In this document: positions 35,764 to 63,093 of the stretch, in pieces
Layout: each line of letters begins with the position of its first letter
Position numbering within the stretch: the first letter of the stretch is position 1
NCBI RefSeq assembly: GCF_965638725.1
Contig: NC_134974.1
Span: 186,001-250,000, forward strand
Source: Aptenodytes patagonicus
Lineage: Eukaryota; Chordata; Aves; Sphenisciformes; Spheniscidae
Length of the DNA: 64,000 nt
Direction of reading: 5' to 3'
Notes under the pieces: generated by a model
What the model was told of the DNA's origin: nothing
Seen by the model: the letters and a program-made list of their open reading frames with translations, nothing else
Database searches by the model: none
Translations under genes and position numbers: made by a program

Positions 35764-38700
35764 ATGACAAACCTGGAAGCGCTGATCACCAACATTGAGC
35801 TCTGCAGCAAGGCTGACGGCTACAGCACTGTCACATTTCCCACCCTCAAGCAGCTTTCCGTCAATGGTAAGGCCTTTGGGAGCTCTCTGACGAGCATCAC
35901 TGCCGACAAGATGAACGGCATGAATCGTTGTGGGAAGTGGGGTTCGTCCCTGCGGGGGAGGCCCCTACGGACACCCTGAGCTCCGCAGAGTCCGGTGCAC
36001 GCAGCATCCCTCCCCTTGCCATGATGGAAGTCCCATGGATGGGTTTCCCTCAGCAGCGGGTCACACTCAGGGATCTGGCTCTGAAGGGAAAGATGTCCTG
36101 CTGGAAGAAGGCTGCGGCCAGACAGATTCGCCCCGTGTCACAGGTGGATTTATCCTGTGAAGCGTGTTGGAGCGCACTCGCATCTGCCATCTCCTTGTCT
36201 ACAGATGTGCTGACGGGCTGTGAGCTGGCTGACGTAGAGCTTGACGTGTCTTTCCCTTGCTTTCCAGATGTCGCTACTATTTGGAGCAGTGTGTCTAAGC
36301 ATGTTCGGCAACAGCTCCTGCAGATAAAGGTGGGATCCTACCCTACCTCTCCCCTCGCCCAGATGGCTTCAGGGGTCCCAGCAGCCCTGTGCCAGCAAGT
36401 GCTGTTCTTCCCAGAACTGCGTGGCGATTTACAGATTTGCCACAAATGTGCCAAAGACCAGCTTCTCCGTAAATTGAGAGACATAAAATATTTTTTTAAA
36501 AAAAAGTAACATAAAAAATATATTTTGTAGATATGCAATATATAAATGCAGAAATAAAAATCTGGTTGAGGTGTGCAAAAGTGTTCTGCGCCAGGAGTTG
36601 GCAGGGCACAAGGCACCCCCCTTGCAAGCTCTCACAAGTCCTCACTCTGTTTTTCAACCTACAAATGCTTGCCCTTCTTTTATTTTTCCAGCCTCAGGCT
36701 GTCAGTGTACAAGGACTGGGGACATTTCATATTCAAAAATGGCTCTCTTTTGAAAATGACGAGGTGGTCACGTTTCGGAGACCTCTGTTTTCACTGTCCA
36801 GGACTGTTGCACAGATCCGTGAGCTGCGACGTGCTTTTGTACCTGTTCCTGGTAAGAAAAGCAATTCAAGTCTTTGTTTTCCCCTGCGTCCATATATTTG
36901 GGGTTTATGCTGGTTGCTGTTCAGAAGCAATGATGGACACGTCAGAGGCCTTCAGAAGGCCCCGAGAACAACCTTTGTGGGATGACGCAAACAGCCCACC
37001 AAGTAGCAACGCCTAGAAAGGGGCCATTTCTTTTGGACTAGTTTTTATTAAGGCTGTACAAAGTTAGACCATCTCTCCATGATCTGCTTTAGCAACTGGC
37101 TTCGTGCCAGCCACATTTCTTGATTTGCAGGATGCCTGCTGGCTGATGGTCGTTTATTGGAACTGTTTACCATAAAGCTGTTGAGATGATGCCGATATTT
37201 TGTTCTTGCACCGCACCGGACCTTGTTGAGGCAAATGCCCACAGGCCCTTAGAGCTACTTTTATGCAGAAAAGTGGGCCAAAGTCAGCTGTAGAGAGCTT
37301 TGAATGAGAGATGGAAATGATAGCTAGCACAGAAACCTGCCGATGGCCAGATTCGCTGCCATTTCTGACCATTGCTGCCGTGGCTGTATCTGCAGTGTGC
37401 CATCGATGGGGCCTTGGGCAGCACTAAGAGCTTGGTGGTTTATTTGTGTTTATATCCAAGTCTCCCCAGACCAGGACTGCGCTACGTGTGGGCTCAGCTC
37501 CATGGCCCGGCACCCTCCGCTCTTCCCACGGGAACCAGCCCCATTCTTCCCACCTTTGTCCTGCCTTCCTGCACAGTGTAGACACAGATGGCCGAGGTCC
37601 TTGGACACAGACGGCCGAGGTCCTTGGTTCCTGTTTCCGTTTAGGGAATCATGGCTGCGGCTTCGCACATCTGTTAATGGAGTGATTTGACCTTAACTTG
37701 AGGAGGGGCCTACATCAGTCCCTTTAAGGAGCTGTACCAGGTGGTTAGACCAGACAGTGCTATAGCAATGTATTTCACCTGAGAGTTACTGGCACTTTAT
37801 TTGCTCTACTGCTGCCTGAGTTACAGTCTTCCTACTCTTTTCCAGACAAGATAAAGAAAGTGCCAGTGAGCTACAAGAACATCCACTCGGACGTCCCCTA
37901 TTCTGAGGAAGTCGTGCAGAACTGTATGCAGGAGACCCTGAACTTTTTCTACTTCATCCTAAAAAACAGACAAGACACGGACTTAATTTTAAAGGATGTT
38001 GGCACTCTTGCTATCCGGGGAACGGAAGTGACAATGGCATTTTGCGAAGACTTTTTACTAAGCCTCAACAAGTCCACATACGTGGTAGAGAAGCTGCTCA
38101 CTGTAAGTTCATTGTTTTTCCAGTGCTACTTAGACTGGGTTTGACATCCCATCAAAGGACTGGGGGACTGAGCCCTGCTGGCCAGCTGTAACCTGCTGGG
38201 TCACTTGGGCTAGGCATGGTCTGTAGCAGTGGAAGCTTTCTGTACTTTCTTTCTTTTATTTGCTGTGGCTCAAGGGTGCTGGGAAGGTATGCAGTACTAC
38301 TTTTGCTGGGCAAGGGAAAGCCCTAGAAGGGCCTTGCCATAAATAGGAAAAAGGCCAAAGCAATGGCAGGGGTGATGATGTTCACTCCACGCTCTGGACA
38401 CGAGGCTGAGGTGCAGAGACACCAAGGCCTCCCTGAGACCAGCCCCTCGTGGCTACTGGCACGCTACTGGTGTAGTTCTCCTGGCCTGAGGGAAGAGAAG
38501 GAGCCAGTGGCTGGGTTCCTCCACGCTGCAGAGGCATGCAGACTCTTTGGAAGTCTTTGGAAGGATTCGGGGGATAAAACCAGCTCGGAACCATTTGCTC
38601 TTGGTTCAGCAATAGTTAAAGCAAGCCATCTCACTGCAACCAGCAGCCAGGAACCCAGGCTCGTAATGGGCCTTCCCTTGTGTTTGCCTCCATTGGCTTC

Positions 38701-41700
38701 TTCCGTGGTAAACAAGGAGTCTCCTGCCTGACGCCGTCAACTCTTGTCCTTGCAAAAAGGCTGGCGGCGTTCCTCGCCCTAGCAGATGGTATGCTGTGCA
38801 GCTTGTTTTAGGCAAGGGGGCTGAAGCACTTGGCCAGAAGCTTGCTGAGAGGCCGCTAATTCTTGGAGCTATGGAAAGGCTGTTGTGAGCATTTCCCTGG
38901 AGTCACGTCAGGTGTTTCTGTTCTTGTTGCAGAAGAAATGGGTCATATCGGACAAAGAAGTTGCTCTCTTTCCGAGCCGTTTTGGCCGTGTCTACCAGCT
39001 TCCACAGTGAGTATATTTGTTTCTGCAGCCCTTGTCTGACCAAACGCAAACGTGCTCAGCTCATGTTTGGTAGCACTCTGTCAAATTACTGGTTTGCAGT
39101 TAATTTCATCCTTGTTTTCACTTAATCTGGAGTTATGCACCCTCTGTTACTGACTGTGGTTTGCATTTTACCATTTCTCCCATCGGAGGGAACTGGTTTG
39201 CTAGGCAGAGGAATTTAGGCAACCCTACTAACGTTTCATCTGCTCATTCTCTTTCCATTGGTAGGGACTGCCCAAACATTTAACAGAAATAAGATCCTAG
39301 TATTTCCATTGTTTTGAATGTAACATGGAAAGGTTCTCTTAGAGGGTGGATCAAAGACCAGATGCATGCAAGTCCTCGGTGATGTTTCCGTGCCTTCTGT
39401 GAAACTCACGTGAATGGAAGTATCTCCAAAACACCTTCTTGGGTCAAGATGGCACAGGAGGACTGAGGCAAAAAACCAAAACCTCTGTCTAGCGAGGGGC
39501 TACTGAGCCGTTCCTGAGGCCAGCACTGCTCTGTGGTTCCCTTAATGACCTAGGATGTGGGGTTGACTCTGTAGAGATACCTTGACAGTCATCTGGCAAA
39601 GAAGCCCTTTTCTCAGAATGGTGCCTTCTTCCTATTTCCAGGTTTGAGATTAGGGCAGTGCCTCGAAGAGCTTCTCTCACAGACAAAGAGATACTTGCAG
39701 AATTCGAGAGCGGTTTGAGCAGCATGGGAATAAGAGGTAACGTTAGTGAGTGATTCCTGGCAGAGGTCTGTGCCTTTGCCTGTCTTCATTACTGGTGGGT
39801 GTTTAGGGACCAGGCTACAACAGATGCCTGGGATGGTAGAGACACCCTGTGTGCCTCTGTTTACCCCTCCTGGTAATCTCAAGTGACTCGTTTTGGAGCG
39901 GGATCCCAGGAAGGCTCAGCACCACCAACTGCAGTTGATGGTGCTGAAGTACTTTTTGCCCCTGCACTCCATGCCCTGGAGTATACCTCTTCCATTTTAG
40001 GAGTTTGTGCAGGAGGGAGTAAATGTTTGGGGAAGTCCGTCAGCACTGTGAATCACAAACTCTGCCTTGAGTTGTGGGAGACGGGAGGGTTGGCCTATCT
40101 CTCGGAATCACCGCGGCGTGACTCGATGAGAAAAATCACGTAGACAACAACTGTGCAAAGGTTGCTAAGCTGTGCCGAGACCTCACTTCTCTTTTGAAGC
40201 TGGGAAGTCTAGCTCCTCGACCTTAATTCCTCAGGAACATCAGAGCTACAATGTGTTTGAGTTGAATGCGCCATTATAGCAAATTTTTGTATACTGAACA
40301 CATATGCAACGCCAAGAAATTGTTCCCCCAAAAGAGACTGTTAAGCGCCAAGATCTGTCTCCCCCTGAAAGCTGCTGTGCAGAGGAAGGACTAGCCACAG
40401 CAGGAGAAAACTCACACCGAAGAGAATAATGTGGCTATCAAGGGCTGAACAGGATCGAGGGCTGGTGCCAGGAAGGGCTTAAGGTTTCCCTCCGAGAAAA
40501 CAGGTCTCAGAAGGAATCCCACTGAGGCCTCAAACAGCTTCTAACATTGCAGAGCAGATCTGTGCCTCCTCCTGCCTGTTGTGAGAGGTTTTCTCCTTTC
40601 ATGCTTGCAGCGGCTGTTCGTCGCACGTTATGCCTTCTGCGAAGGGGCCTTCCTCGAGACCACTTAGCCAGAGCTGAGATGGAGGAAGAAGCAGAGGAGA
40701 AAATGGAGGGAAAAGGGCCTCATGGCAGGTGAGACTCTGAAAGGACTCGATTAGAGTGGCCTTGTGCTCTAGCGCTTGTGCGGCATGTTTTATAGGCTCA
40801 TACAATAATGGAGGTTGGAAGGGCTCTCGGGAGGTCCTAGTCCAACCAGCTGCTCCAAGCAGAGTCAGCTGAGGTCAGACCAGATTGCTCAGGACTTTAT
40901 CCAGTCTTGTCTTCAAAGCCTTCAGGAACGGAGACTGCCCGAGCTCTCTGAGAAACCTGTTCCCCCGTTTCCTTTGGACCCAGTGTTTGTATTTAACTCA
41001 GAAGGGCTGTTAACACACGTCACCACACAGTCCCACAGTATTTGGGACTGCTTTGCAGTGGTCAGTGTAATGGCCAGGAGGGGGATACCAGTATCTCCAG
41101 GTGCCTGTCATTGCACAGAATGCAAATATTCTCGTCGTTCCATCAAGAGGGCCGCATCAGGCTGCGTGTCCCGGAGCCCTCCTTATGGAAAAAGCTCATC
41201 TCCTTGATTTCCTTGGTGGCACATCTGAGCGTTCAGCTCAGGGTTATCCCTGTCTCTGTGGAGGGGAAGACAACTGGGTGAAGAGAGCTTGCTCTGCTGC
41301 CGAAGCGGGTGAGCAGCGTGAGCACAGGATGGAGAAGAAACTCTTCCTGCACTCATACCAACTCACCCCCTGGTGTGTCTTTTCAGACTGTTGCCACAAA
41401 GTGCAGGCACAGAAGGAAGGCAGCACGAAGAAACTCCTTCTGAGAGCCCTGAATTGCCATTGCCTACTTCTGAAGAACACGGGCAGACGGGACAGGTACG
41501 TAACATGGATTGAGGCAATTGTTGTGTCACCTGATTGTAGAAAATCAAGTGGGGATATCTTAGGAGAAATAGGTACATAAAAAAATACGCAGATACCGAT
41601 TCTGAGTAGGTCTCTTACTGTGGCTCATTTTCCCATTCAATTACCTATTTTGGGTATTGTTCATCTCAGAAAAGGAACTGTAGCCCTTTTCAAAAAGTAG

Positions 41701-44700
41701 CTCTTGGATGACTTAGTTCATTGGTCATAACAGAAGGGCCTTCTGGTTGCATCTTAAGAACTGTCTATCGACAGAAACTGGAAAAAAGGGAAGATGAGAG
41801 AGAGAAGAGCATTATTTAAAAAAAAAAAAAAAGACAGATGAGACTAACCACTGCTATTGCATTTCTGGGTTCCTGTAGAAAGGACAGCCTGTATTTGGGC
41901 TGAACAGTAGAAGAAAACTGGAGGCATCCATGGCCAAAAGGCAGGAGAAAGAAGAGAACAGAAAAGCAGGAAGGGTCACCTTGCCAAAATTGCCTCAACA
42001 GCAAGCGGGGAGAGAAAGCGACAAGGTGTGGAGGGCCCAGGTATGGGAGTATCAACAGAGCAGCCTTTTTCTGGTTTGGGTGGCACTGAGTTTGGAAGGT
42101 CTCCAAGTCCCAGCAGCATCGTTCCCTCCAAAGAGCAGGGTGGGTGGCTGTGGTTTTGATTCTCGCCTGCTCACTGCTGTGAGGGAGGAACTGCTGGTAG
42201 AGGCCAAGGGGCAAAACGAGCAGCCGGCCAGGGTGAGGTCATCGGTGGGCCTGCTCCGTCCCTGGAAAGGAGGCCACCTCAGCCCAGGCGCCGGCTCTGG
42301 AGCTCGAGCAGGAGCTCTCCCAGTCACGTGGCTTGAGCCAGCTCCAGCTGGTAGCAGGGAGGGGGAGAGCCGTCTCTCCGAGTAGCATGGAGAGCACTCT
42401 GGCCGTTCTTCATAAACAAAATGGCCGACATGTTATTTCAGCTGCTCCTTGGTGGCAGGGAGCCAGCATTTTCTGCAATGGCAGGACCTACCTGTTTTCG
42501 TGCCGCTCTATGGTTTGCTGATGGCCCTGTCTCCACCCCTCCCGGTTCAGACAGAAGCACGTCAGAAGCAGAGGCCCCTGCCCACTACGTGCACGGAGGC
42601 CGCCACTTTTGACCACGTCCTACTATGCTTGTTTCCATACTGTCCTGTGATGGGCTTGCTGCTGGTTTTGGAAACCACCATACCCACCTGACCCCAACTC
42701 TCGATTCTGCAAGAAGCGCATCTGTTGTGGCGTAAAGTACCAGCGTGAGCAGCGAGGATGTGGTCAAGGGTTTGACTAATGCCAGGCCAGAAGTGGCCTT
42801 GGAGCATGGTTTCCAATGACACCGTTGGAGAAATATGTATCAACTTTTGCCTTTAAACCGAAAGCAAGTAGGTGTGGGCCATCCAAATCCAGGCGTCACA
42901 TTATTTTTGCTCCACCTGTGGCAAGACCAGCTTCTCCCTTTTTGAAACCAACTTGGGCCACAGATTTCTGTCATTTGTCTGTCTTGCAGCTGCCCCAGGA
43001 GGAAGAAGATAGCCTCAGCTCCCCAGAGACCACCTCTGATACAGAAGAGGGTCTACAAACAATGGAGGCTTGGATTCAGGCGAGGAGGCAGTTTCGAACT
43101 GAGCTGGAAAGCTTAGGGGACATTGAAAAATGGCTGACTCAAAAACCTTCCCTCAGCTATCAAGAAAAAAGATGCTGGCAAAGAATAAAGGCACAGAGAG
43201 CAGACAGGAAGGCTGCTGTCAAATCAGCCGTGACCGACAGCCCGGACGTAAGTAGGGAAGTGCATGGGAAATAGCGTTTGCTGTGAAATCAGTAGAGCAA
43301 CACTGCTTTACCCCAGCTGATGCCACATTGACGGGCATGGTGATCCTGAATAATAGTGATCTCAGGGTATTTTCTAATCCTTTTCAGCACTCACCACCAA
43401 AGAGCAGGCAGCCCAGGAAGAAGGGTATCGTTCCCCTTGTTTGTGCACCATACCCCCAGGCTCTTGTCACGCTACATAACCTCCTGCAAAAACAAAAGCT
43501 GAGGATGGTGGACGTATTCAAGAAGGCTGGTATGGACAGGAGGAAGATCACGAGAGCAGACTTCATCAGAGTCATCAAGGAGGTACGTAGGGAACAGAAA
43601 AATAATGAGCAGCTGCAACTCTGCCCTATTTTCCTGCGTGCCAACCCAGAGCAAATGGAAGAGCTTCAGCAAGGGGCTTTTTCGCTTGCCTTACTCTCAG
43701 AGAATGGCTCCCACAGCCTGTGAAAAGCTGAAGGGCAAAGGGAAGGGAAAGCTGCAGAGATGCACCTAGAGCGAGTCCTAGGAGGGACTGAAGAAGCCCG
43801 TTGCCTCACAGACTTGGAAGACAGTCACTGCTCAGTAACGGGGCTGTCAGGATCCTGCTGTAGACCCTGAACTGGCATCGAGTTTCCCAGTGTTGATACT
43901 TGGTCCTTCCCCAGCCAGGCTCCTACCTCTCCCCACTGCACACTGCCTTTCAGTACGTTTGCACAGCACAGCTCACACTGGGCCTCACTTTCCACAGGCC
44001 ACAGCATTACAGAGCTGTGAAGAGCACATTCAGGTTTATTACAGTTTAGGAGTTCAGATGTTCACTGATATTCTAGTCCAAGCCAAAATATCTTCCTGAA
44101 ACCCAGAGGGCTGGGAAGTTTGGCACAGTAAAAGCCGAGAGCTCTGCAGGGGGCAGCAGGAGTCAAGTTGTGAATGCTGGATAAACCCAAGGAAACCTCA
44201 GCAGGTTGCCTTTGTGTCATGCTTCCCTGCAAAAGCATCTGGAACAACAGCAAAGCTCGCCCCTCCCACTCTGGGGCAAACCTTGATCTTTTGGTGATCC
44301 CACTGTCATTTTCTGTTTTGGTTGCCAGACCAAAGTTCCCATCAGCGACAAGGACCTGGAAGACGTGGTCATCTTCCTGACTTCCTCAAAACCGGGGAAT
44401 TTTATAAGCCCTGAAGATCTGATTGGCTGTCAAAAGCAGTGGCTGGAAATGAGGAAAGGACAATCCCAGGAGACCAAAACAGGTGAGAGGAGAGCGCTGG
44501 GTTGGGAAAGCATCTCTAGACAGACAGGAAATGCCAATGTGGGTCCAGAAGATGGCTTCTTGAGACCACTGTCCTAGAGCAAAGTGGCCAGAAGGAGACT
44601 TCTAGGGAAAAGCTGAAGGATCTGTGGGATGTGCAATACCATAGTCAGCCCAATTGCAGGAGACAGGTTATCCAATCTTTCAGGTTGGGAGCAAAGTCCA

Positions 44701-47700
44701 AACCCTGTGGTTTAACATCCTGGACTGGATTTTGTTTGTTAGCATTCATCATCCAGCCCATCCAAAGCAGACCCTTTCTCCAGCTGTTGGTGGCAGCTGG
44801 AAAAGACCGATTCAGAAGACCTTACTCTTTAGTAAGCTCTGTTGGGAGTTCTAATCAGCACAACATGCCAAACCCCTGTGTCTTAAGCACGGATCAGATG
44901 TTCCTCTCTGCTATGCTCTAACGTGGCTTCTCTGGGCTTTTTGTTTGTTTGTTTTTCAATCTATCCTAGGTGTAGAAGCTCAGTTCCAGAAAGACACCTG
45001 GAAAACTGCCACTTGCCCACCTTCTGCTGGGGACGCAGCCAGACAGATGAAGCCTCATGCTCCTACCAAGCCTGAAAGAAAGTTAATACACTTGGAAGTT
45101 CCACCAGTCAACACCGAGCCAGAACGACGACATCTGAGCTACGATGAAATGGAAGAGATTGGAAAACTCGTAAGAGAGAGGAGACGGTGGGAGAAGGTAC
45201 GGCGTATGTGGCACGATAACAAGCGCACCTGCGTGCCTTGGCGAATGTGGGGTGGTTTGGAGGACAGTGCAGCAGTAAAGGAAAGGGCAAGGGGTTATTG
45301 TGCGTATTAGCTTCTCAGTAGTCCCTTGACCACATGGTGCCTTGCAGCTGAGGTGCTACAAGCTGTCTCAAGCAATTTGTTTGGCTTCTGGACACTCTGG
45401 TGAGATAAACGCTTTTTCTGGGTAACTGGCAAGAAGAAGAAGGAGGAGAAGTTGAACCAGTTTCTGTGTCTGGGGACGGAGTCGTCTTCTGATCGTTTTG
45501 TCAGCCTATCCACCAGACTGTGATTTGTCCCTTAAGGTGCTGATAAGCACTTTGTCCTGTTCAGTTGTGGGGCTCAGTGCAAGACGGTCCAATGGAAATA
45601 TAAAACAGTGACTCACTCATCTTGGGCTGGATGAACTCTGGCAGAATCCAGGGCTACCTCCTCTTGCCAGCATGCTGCCCCACAGTCACCGGCTACGGGG
45701 AGAGCCTCTGGCTCCCTGGCACAATCAGAAACAAGAAGGTGACTGCAAGACTTTTTTCACCTGAGGCACCTGTGCCCGGTGTGCTGCTCTTCTGCTAAGC
45801 CCTCCAGGGAGTACCTGTCTGAGGACCCAGCTCTGGATGGGAATTGCACTCCCAGAGGAGTGCCTGTCCCTGCGATCCCATTGCAGGGTGCTGACTCCTG
45901 TTTGCACATGCCTGAGGTGAATCCCTGCCTGTAGCTTCTCTGAAGGGAATGCAGCAACTCCAGGGCCTCAACCGAATGCTAATCGGGACCTGACCTTTAC
46001 TTGCAGAATAAAGACAGCCCAATAGAATGGAAAGAAAAGTGCCGGATGGTGAGATCTGGGGATGGCCCCGTTGATGAGCACTGCCTGCCGTCAACTGTAG
46101 AGGCTGACTTGGGAGAACTGGTTGACCGGTATCGCCAGAATGCCGTCATGAGCTATCTGAAGAGCTCCCAGCTGTGCAAAGACCGCAATGTTCACATCAC
46201 CGAGCCAACACTGCAGAGAGGTAAAGCAAAGACCAAGGGCCTGATGTGAATGCACTAAATCTGAAAGTTCATGTCTCTTCCCAAGCCCAGAAGCATTACT
46301 CATGTCAGGGGGCGGTGCTGATGGAGCATGTTTGCAGCCCTCAGAGAGCCATGGCAGACGTTGCCGGTTAGGATCAGCAATATCAGCGGCAGGGCCAGAG
46401 CAGAGCTGAGATATCAAAGGGTGCTGCAGATCAGCCAGGGCCCTGTCCCATTGCCCCAGGGATGGTAGTCTGGTTCAACCAAGAGCACAGCTCACGAAGC
46501 AAGTTCGTGGTGATGGGGCAGGTCCAAAGTCAAGCCGGGAAGTCAGACCATAGTCAGGATCAGCAGGTCCATAGCCAGGAACAGACATGGCTGTGGCTCA
46601 GCTGAAGACTGCTACGCCTACAGCAAATCACAGCTGAAATGGGGCTCCTGATCCCAGGGCAAGGCATGACTCTTTTCTCTGTGCACTTTGCCAACAGCCC
46701 TGCTGCATCCAGGAGACAAGATCATCAAGGAGGGAGAAGACATAAGGAAGATCAGGCAGCCCGGAGGATACTACAGCACAGGACGTGCTGATGCTGCATC
46801 ACCTGGGAGCCAGGACGAGGAGGCGGAAAATAGGTTTGTTCAAAGAGGGCTTAAGATCAGCCCCCTCCTGCTGCCCCGCTGTGTATCACCCCGCTGTGCT
46901 CAGTCCCCATGGCGTCAGAGGCAGTATCGAGGTACTGGAGTGAACCATTAGGATGCTGCAAGGGAGCAGCGAGTGACAGGAAAGAGGCAGATCCTCTTCT
47001 CAGCTACACGGCAACTCTTGTGTTTTAGCCAAGTCATTGGGTTGCAGTGGTGGCGGTGAACAGTTTGTAGCACCTGGCAGGAGCCTTGCAGACTAGTTGG
47101 GACTAGCTCTGTGCTCTGAACTACAGAGGTGACAAAACTTCTCAGACCGACCCAATGCTTGTCTGAAATCCCCTCAGAGAATGTTTATTCTTGTGGAGGA
47201 AAGACAATCCTGAAGAGCCAAGCTTTGGATGGCTGGAGAAGCTTTTGGAGAGAAAAAAACGTTGCAAAGCAGAGCACAATCTTCTTTGTTTACCTCAGTT
47301 AAAGTGTTTAGATAGTACAGTGATGGGCAACATACCAGCTCTTAAGATAGCTTCACAAGCTGGCATTTCCAGTGTCAGTCACGTCTAATAAGAACCGACA
47401 CGGTCTGCACAGGTCTGGCAGAGCTTCCCGGGGCCTGGAAGCCCAGATAGCTGGTTCCTGTCCGGCTCACTTTTGCCCTTACTAAGAGAAGCAGTGAACT
47501 GCCCAGGATTTTATTTCTGTAAAGCATGCTGTTCTCTCTTATATTTTTTTCTTCCTTCCCTTTTTCCCCCCCCTTTTTTTCACAGGCGTCTTCAGAGGAA
47601 TAAGATGCAAAAGTCAAACGACAATAACTTCTGGCCAGGTCATCTCCTGGACAAGCTATGCCTCTACTTTCCCGAAAAGCAGCATGACAGGGCACACGCC

Positions 47701-47748
47701 TTGTTCAGCTATGTTCATCCAACCAAGCCCGTCTACCGTGGCTTCTAA
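35764..47748 (+). CDS. CCDC81-like HU-domain gene joined to an EFCAB12-like module, unit 2
   Basis: Full second copy with the same 16 exons: 35764-35866, 36268-36329, 36692-36851, 37846-38102, 38933-39006, 39642-39736, 40611-40728, 41387-41495, 41879-42040, 42990-43247, 43388-43582, 44329-44482, 44970-45196, 46007-46220, 46698-46833 and 47586-47748. All splice sites and the stop are preserved and no frame is broken. The amino-acid differences I noticed, in model numbering, are K30Q, H255R and R666W; the others seen are silent. Both copies therefore look able to make near-identical 828-residue proteins. Each copy also has its own 3' poly(A) signal. What the protein does in this bird cannot be read from the sequence. 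Confidence 0.82.
40792..41002 (-). mobile_element. Old CR1 3' fragment in HU-gene intron, unit 2
   Basis: Duplicate of the fragment at 13650-13860, effectively identical. Confidence 0.75.
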
Positions 47749-47931
47749 AGCCCTGACTGCAGCTAGCTCCTCAGCGAGCCAGGACACGTGGCCTCCGGAG
47801 ACACTGCCTTCAGGAAGACCCGTTCCACCTGAAGCTCTTCTCCAAGCAGCAGGAGATGTGTGCACGGCTCTGTGACCCCACAGTCAGCTCAGGAGATCTG
47901 GGCCCCGCTTCTGGATAAAGTAAATGTATTA

Positions 47932-47937
47932 AATAAA
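47932..47937 (+). terminator. Poly(A) signal AATAAA of the HU/EFCAB12-like gene, unit 2
   Basis: Same signal 184 bases after the stop at 47748. Confidence 0.7.
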
Positions 47938-49220
47938 GAGCGTATACTCAAGCTGAAGGTGTGGGAGCTGGACTGACCACAAAATACACTTCTCAACTGG
48001 GAGCTTCTCTGCTTGCCTGGTAACAAAAGGCCTCGGCATTTTGTGATGGGTAGCGAACACCACGCTTCCCAAGCCCAAGAGCTATAGCTGAAGTATGTGT
48101 GTGGGCAGCGTGTGGTGGAGGGACACCCTGCTCGACATCCAGCCACCAGGATCCGACCCTTTCCCGGGTGGCACCTGGCGCTGCCAGTTCCAGAAGTCTG
48201 ACCCTGTCTGGTGACAGGGGGACGCTGGGGGCTCCGTGGAGCAGCCATCTGCAAAACATGTGTGGCAGGGCTCAGATGGTCACCAAGTTGCTGAGCCTCT
48301 AGTTCAGTCCCAGGAGAGAAGATCAGACTGGTGGATCCTGGAGAAAGATTGCAGGAACCCCAGTTGCAAGTGCAAAGAACAAAGCAATCGTTAATTAGTT
48401 AATGCAGATGAATGACCCCTCGGCAGGAGCCTGCCACAGCACTCAGTGCCACAACGGTCCCCTTCCCTTGTGACACCTGAGGAGTCATTACTGGGCCAGC
48501 ATTCATCAGTCTCATCATGGGGTAGGGCCAGCTCCTGCTGCCGCTCTTGACATGGCAAGCCCCCAACTGACTTCTTCCCCGCTTTTTCCTTCAGGAAATA
48601 GGATAATAATTTGGAGGGGAACATGCCTTGTGAGAGGTTTCCCTCCTGGGGGAGCCCTTGAAATGCCATCCTCTTCCCAAGAAAACGTTTCCGTCCTGCT
48701 TTTTGAACAAGAAGGATTCACCGTGCCAAGGGCAAGCAAACGATGGCGTAGCTGCCAGGGACAGCAAGCAGGAAAATTTGAACATCAGACGCCACATACA
48801 GGATTTTCAGGCTGATCTGAATCTGATCTTTCAAAGAAAGTGCAATTCCATCCATGTTGTAGAGAGATAAAGTGGTATCCGTTTCATGGTTGCAATACTC
48901 GGTACTGAACTGGAGGGAGGAAAATGGGGCGCCCTTTAGGGCAGGAAATGAGTTTTACTCGGAAAGAGCGAGCCCAGAGACCCTCCAAGTGCCCCCCAAT
49001 ACCCTCCAAAAGCCTCTCAGTACAGCCCAGAAGGTCCAAAACAGATCTGCTCCTCATGACTCCTGGGGACTCTTTCTATGGAGGTGAAGCTGAAGAGAGA
49101 GAGGGAGAGAGCAGGCACCCACGCAGCCCCTCCAGCACCCCCTCTTCTCCACGCCACCTGGACACCCGGCCAGGGGCAGGCCCGGGGCGTCTTGGGGAAC
49201 CTGGCACAGAGTTTAGGCGG

Positions 49221-49892
49221 GAGTTCAGCCGCCCTCGGGCTCAACATGGCGGCAGCTTCCCCTCCCCCGGCCGCGGCTTAGGGGGCGCCAGCACGGCGGG
49301 GGGCAACGCGCATGCGCCAGGGAGGGGGCCGCGCGGCGTGTGCCCGCGCCCGGGCGGCACTGCGCATGCGTCAGCCGCCCGGCGGCAGCACCGGCGTGTA
49401 AAGCGCCGACGGCGGCAGTATGGGACAGGCAGCGGTGCGCATGCGTCAGCGGCCCGGCGGCCGTACCGGCGGGCAGCCCGCTAGGGGCAACAGTGCGCAC
49501 GCGTGAGGTCCCTGCCTGCAGCGCCCGGAGCGCGCGTGCTCCACTGCCGCCGCCGTCTCCCGTGACGTCATCGCCGGCAGCCCCGCGGTGCGGGCGCTCC
49601 CCGGCCCGTCCCGCCCCGCCCCGCTTTTGCCACGGTGCTGCGCGGTCGGTGGGCGGTTTCCCGCGGTTGGCCGCTGAGCGGGCCCTCCGCTAGGAGAGCG
49701 GGGGCAGGTACCGCGCCCCGTCCCGCGCCTCCTCGCCTGTCCGGTGTCGGTTCCCGGCTCCCCGCCCGAGGGGACGCCGCCCGCGGGCCGCGCCGTCTCC
49801 GTGGCAACGCCCGGAAGGGGCGTTTCGGGGCGGCCTCGAGGCCGGAAATGACGCTGCGGCTGGCGCGGAGGCGGTGGAGCCGGGCCGGAGCC
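49221..49892 (+). promoter_or_regulatory. KHDC4 CpG-island promoter with four NRF1-type sites, unit 2
   Basis: Duplicate of the unit 1 island. NRF1-type sites are at 49308-49317, 49362-49371, 49437-49446 and 49495-49504, with the CRE at 49563-49570. I saw no difference from unit 1 in these motifs. This copy is contiguous with the complete KHDC4 gene. Confidence 0.8.
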
Positions 49893-63093
<13,201 letters not shown>

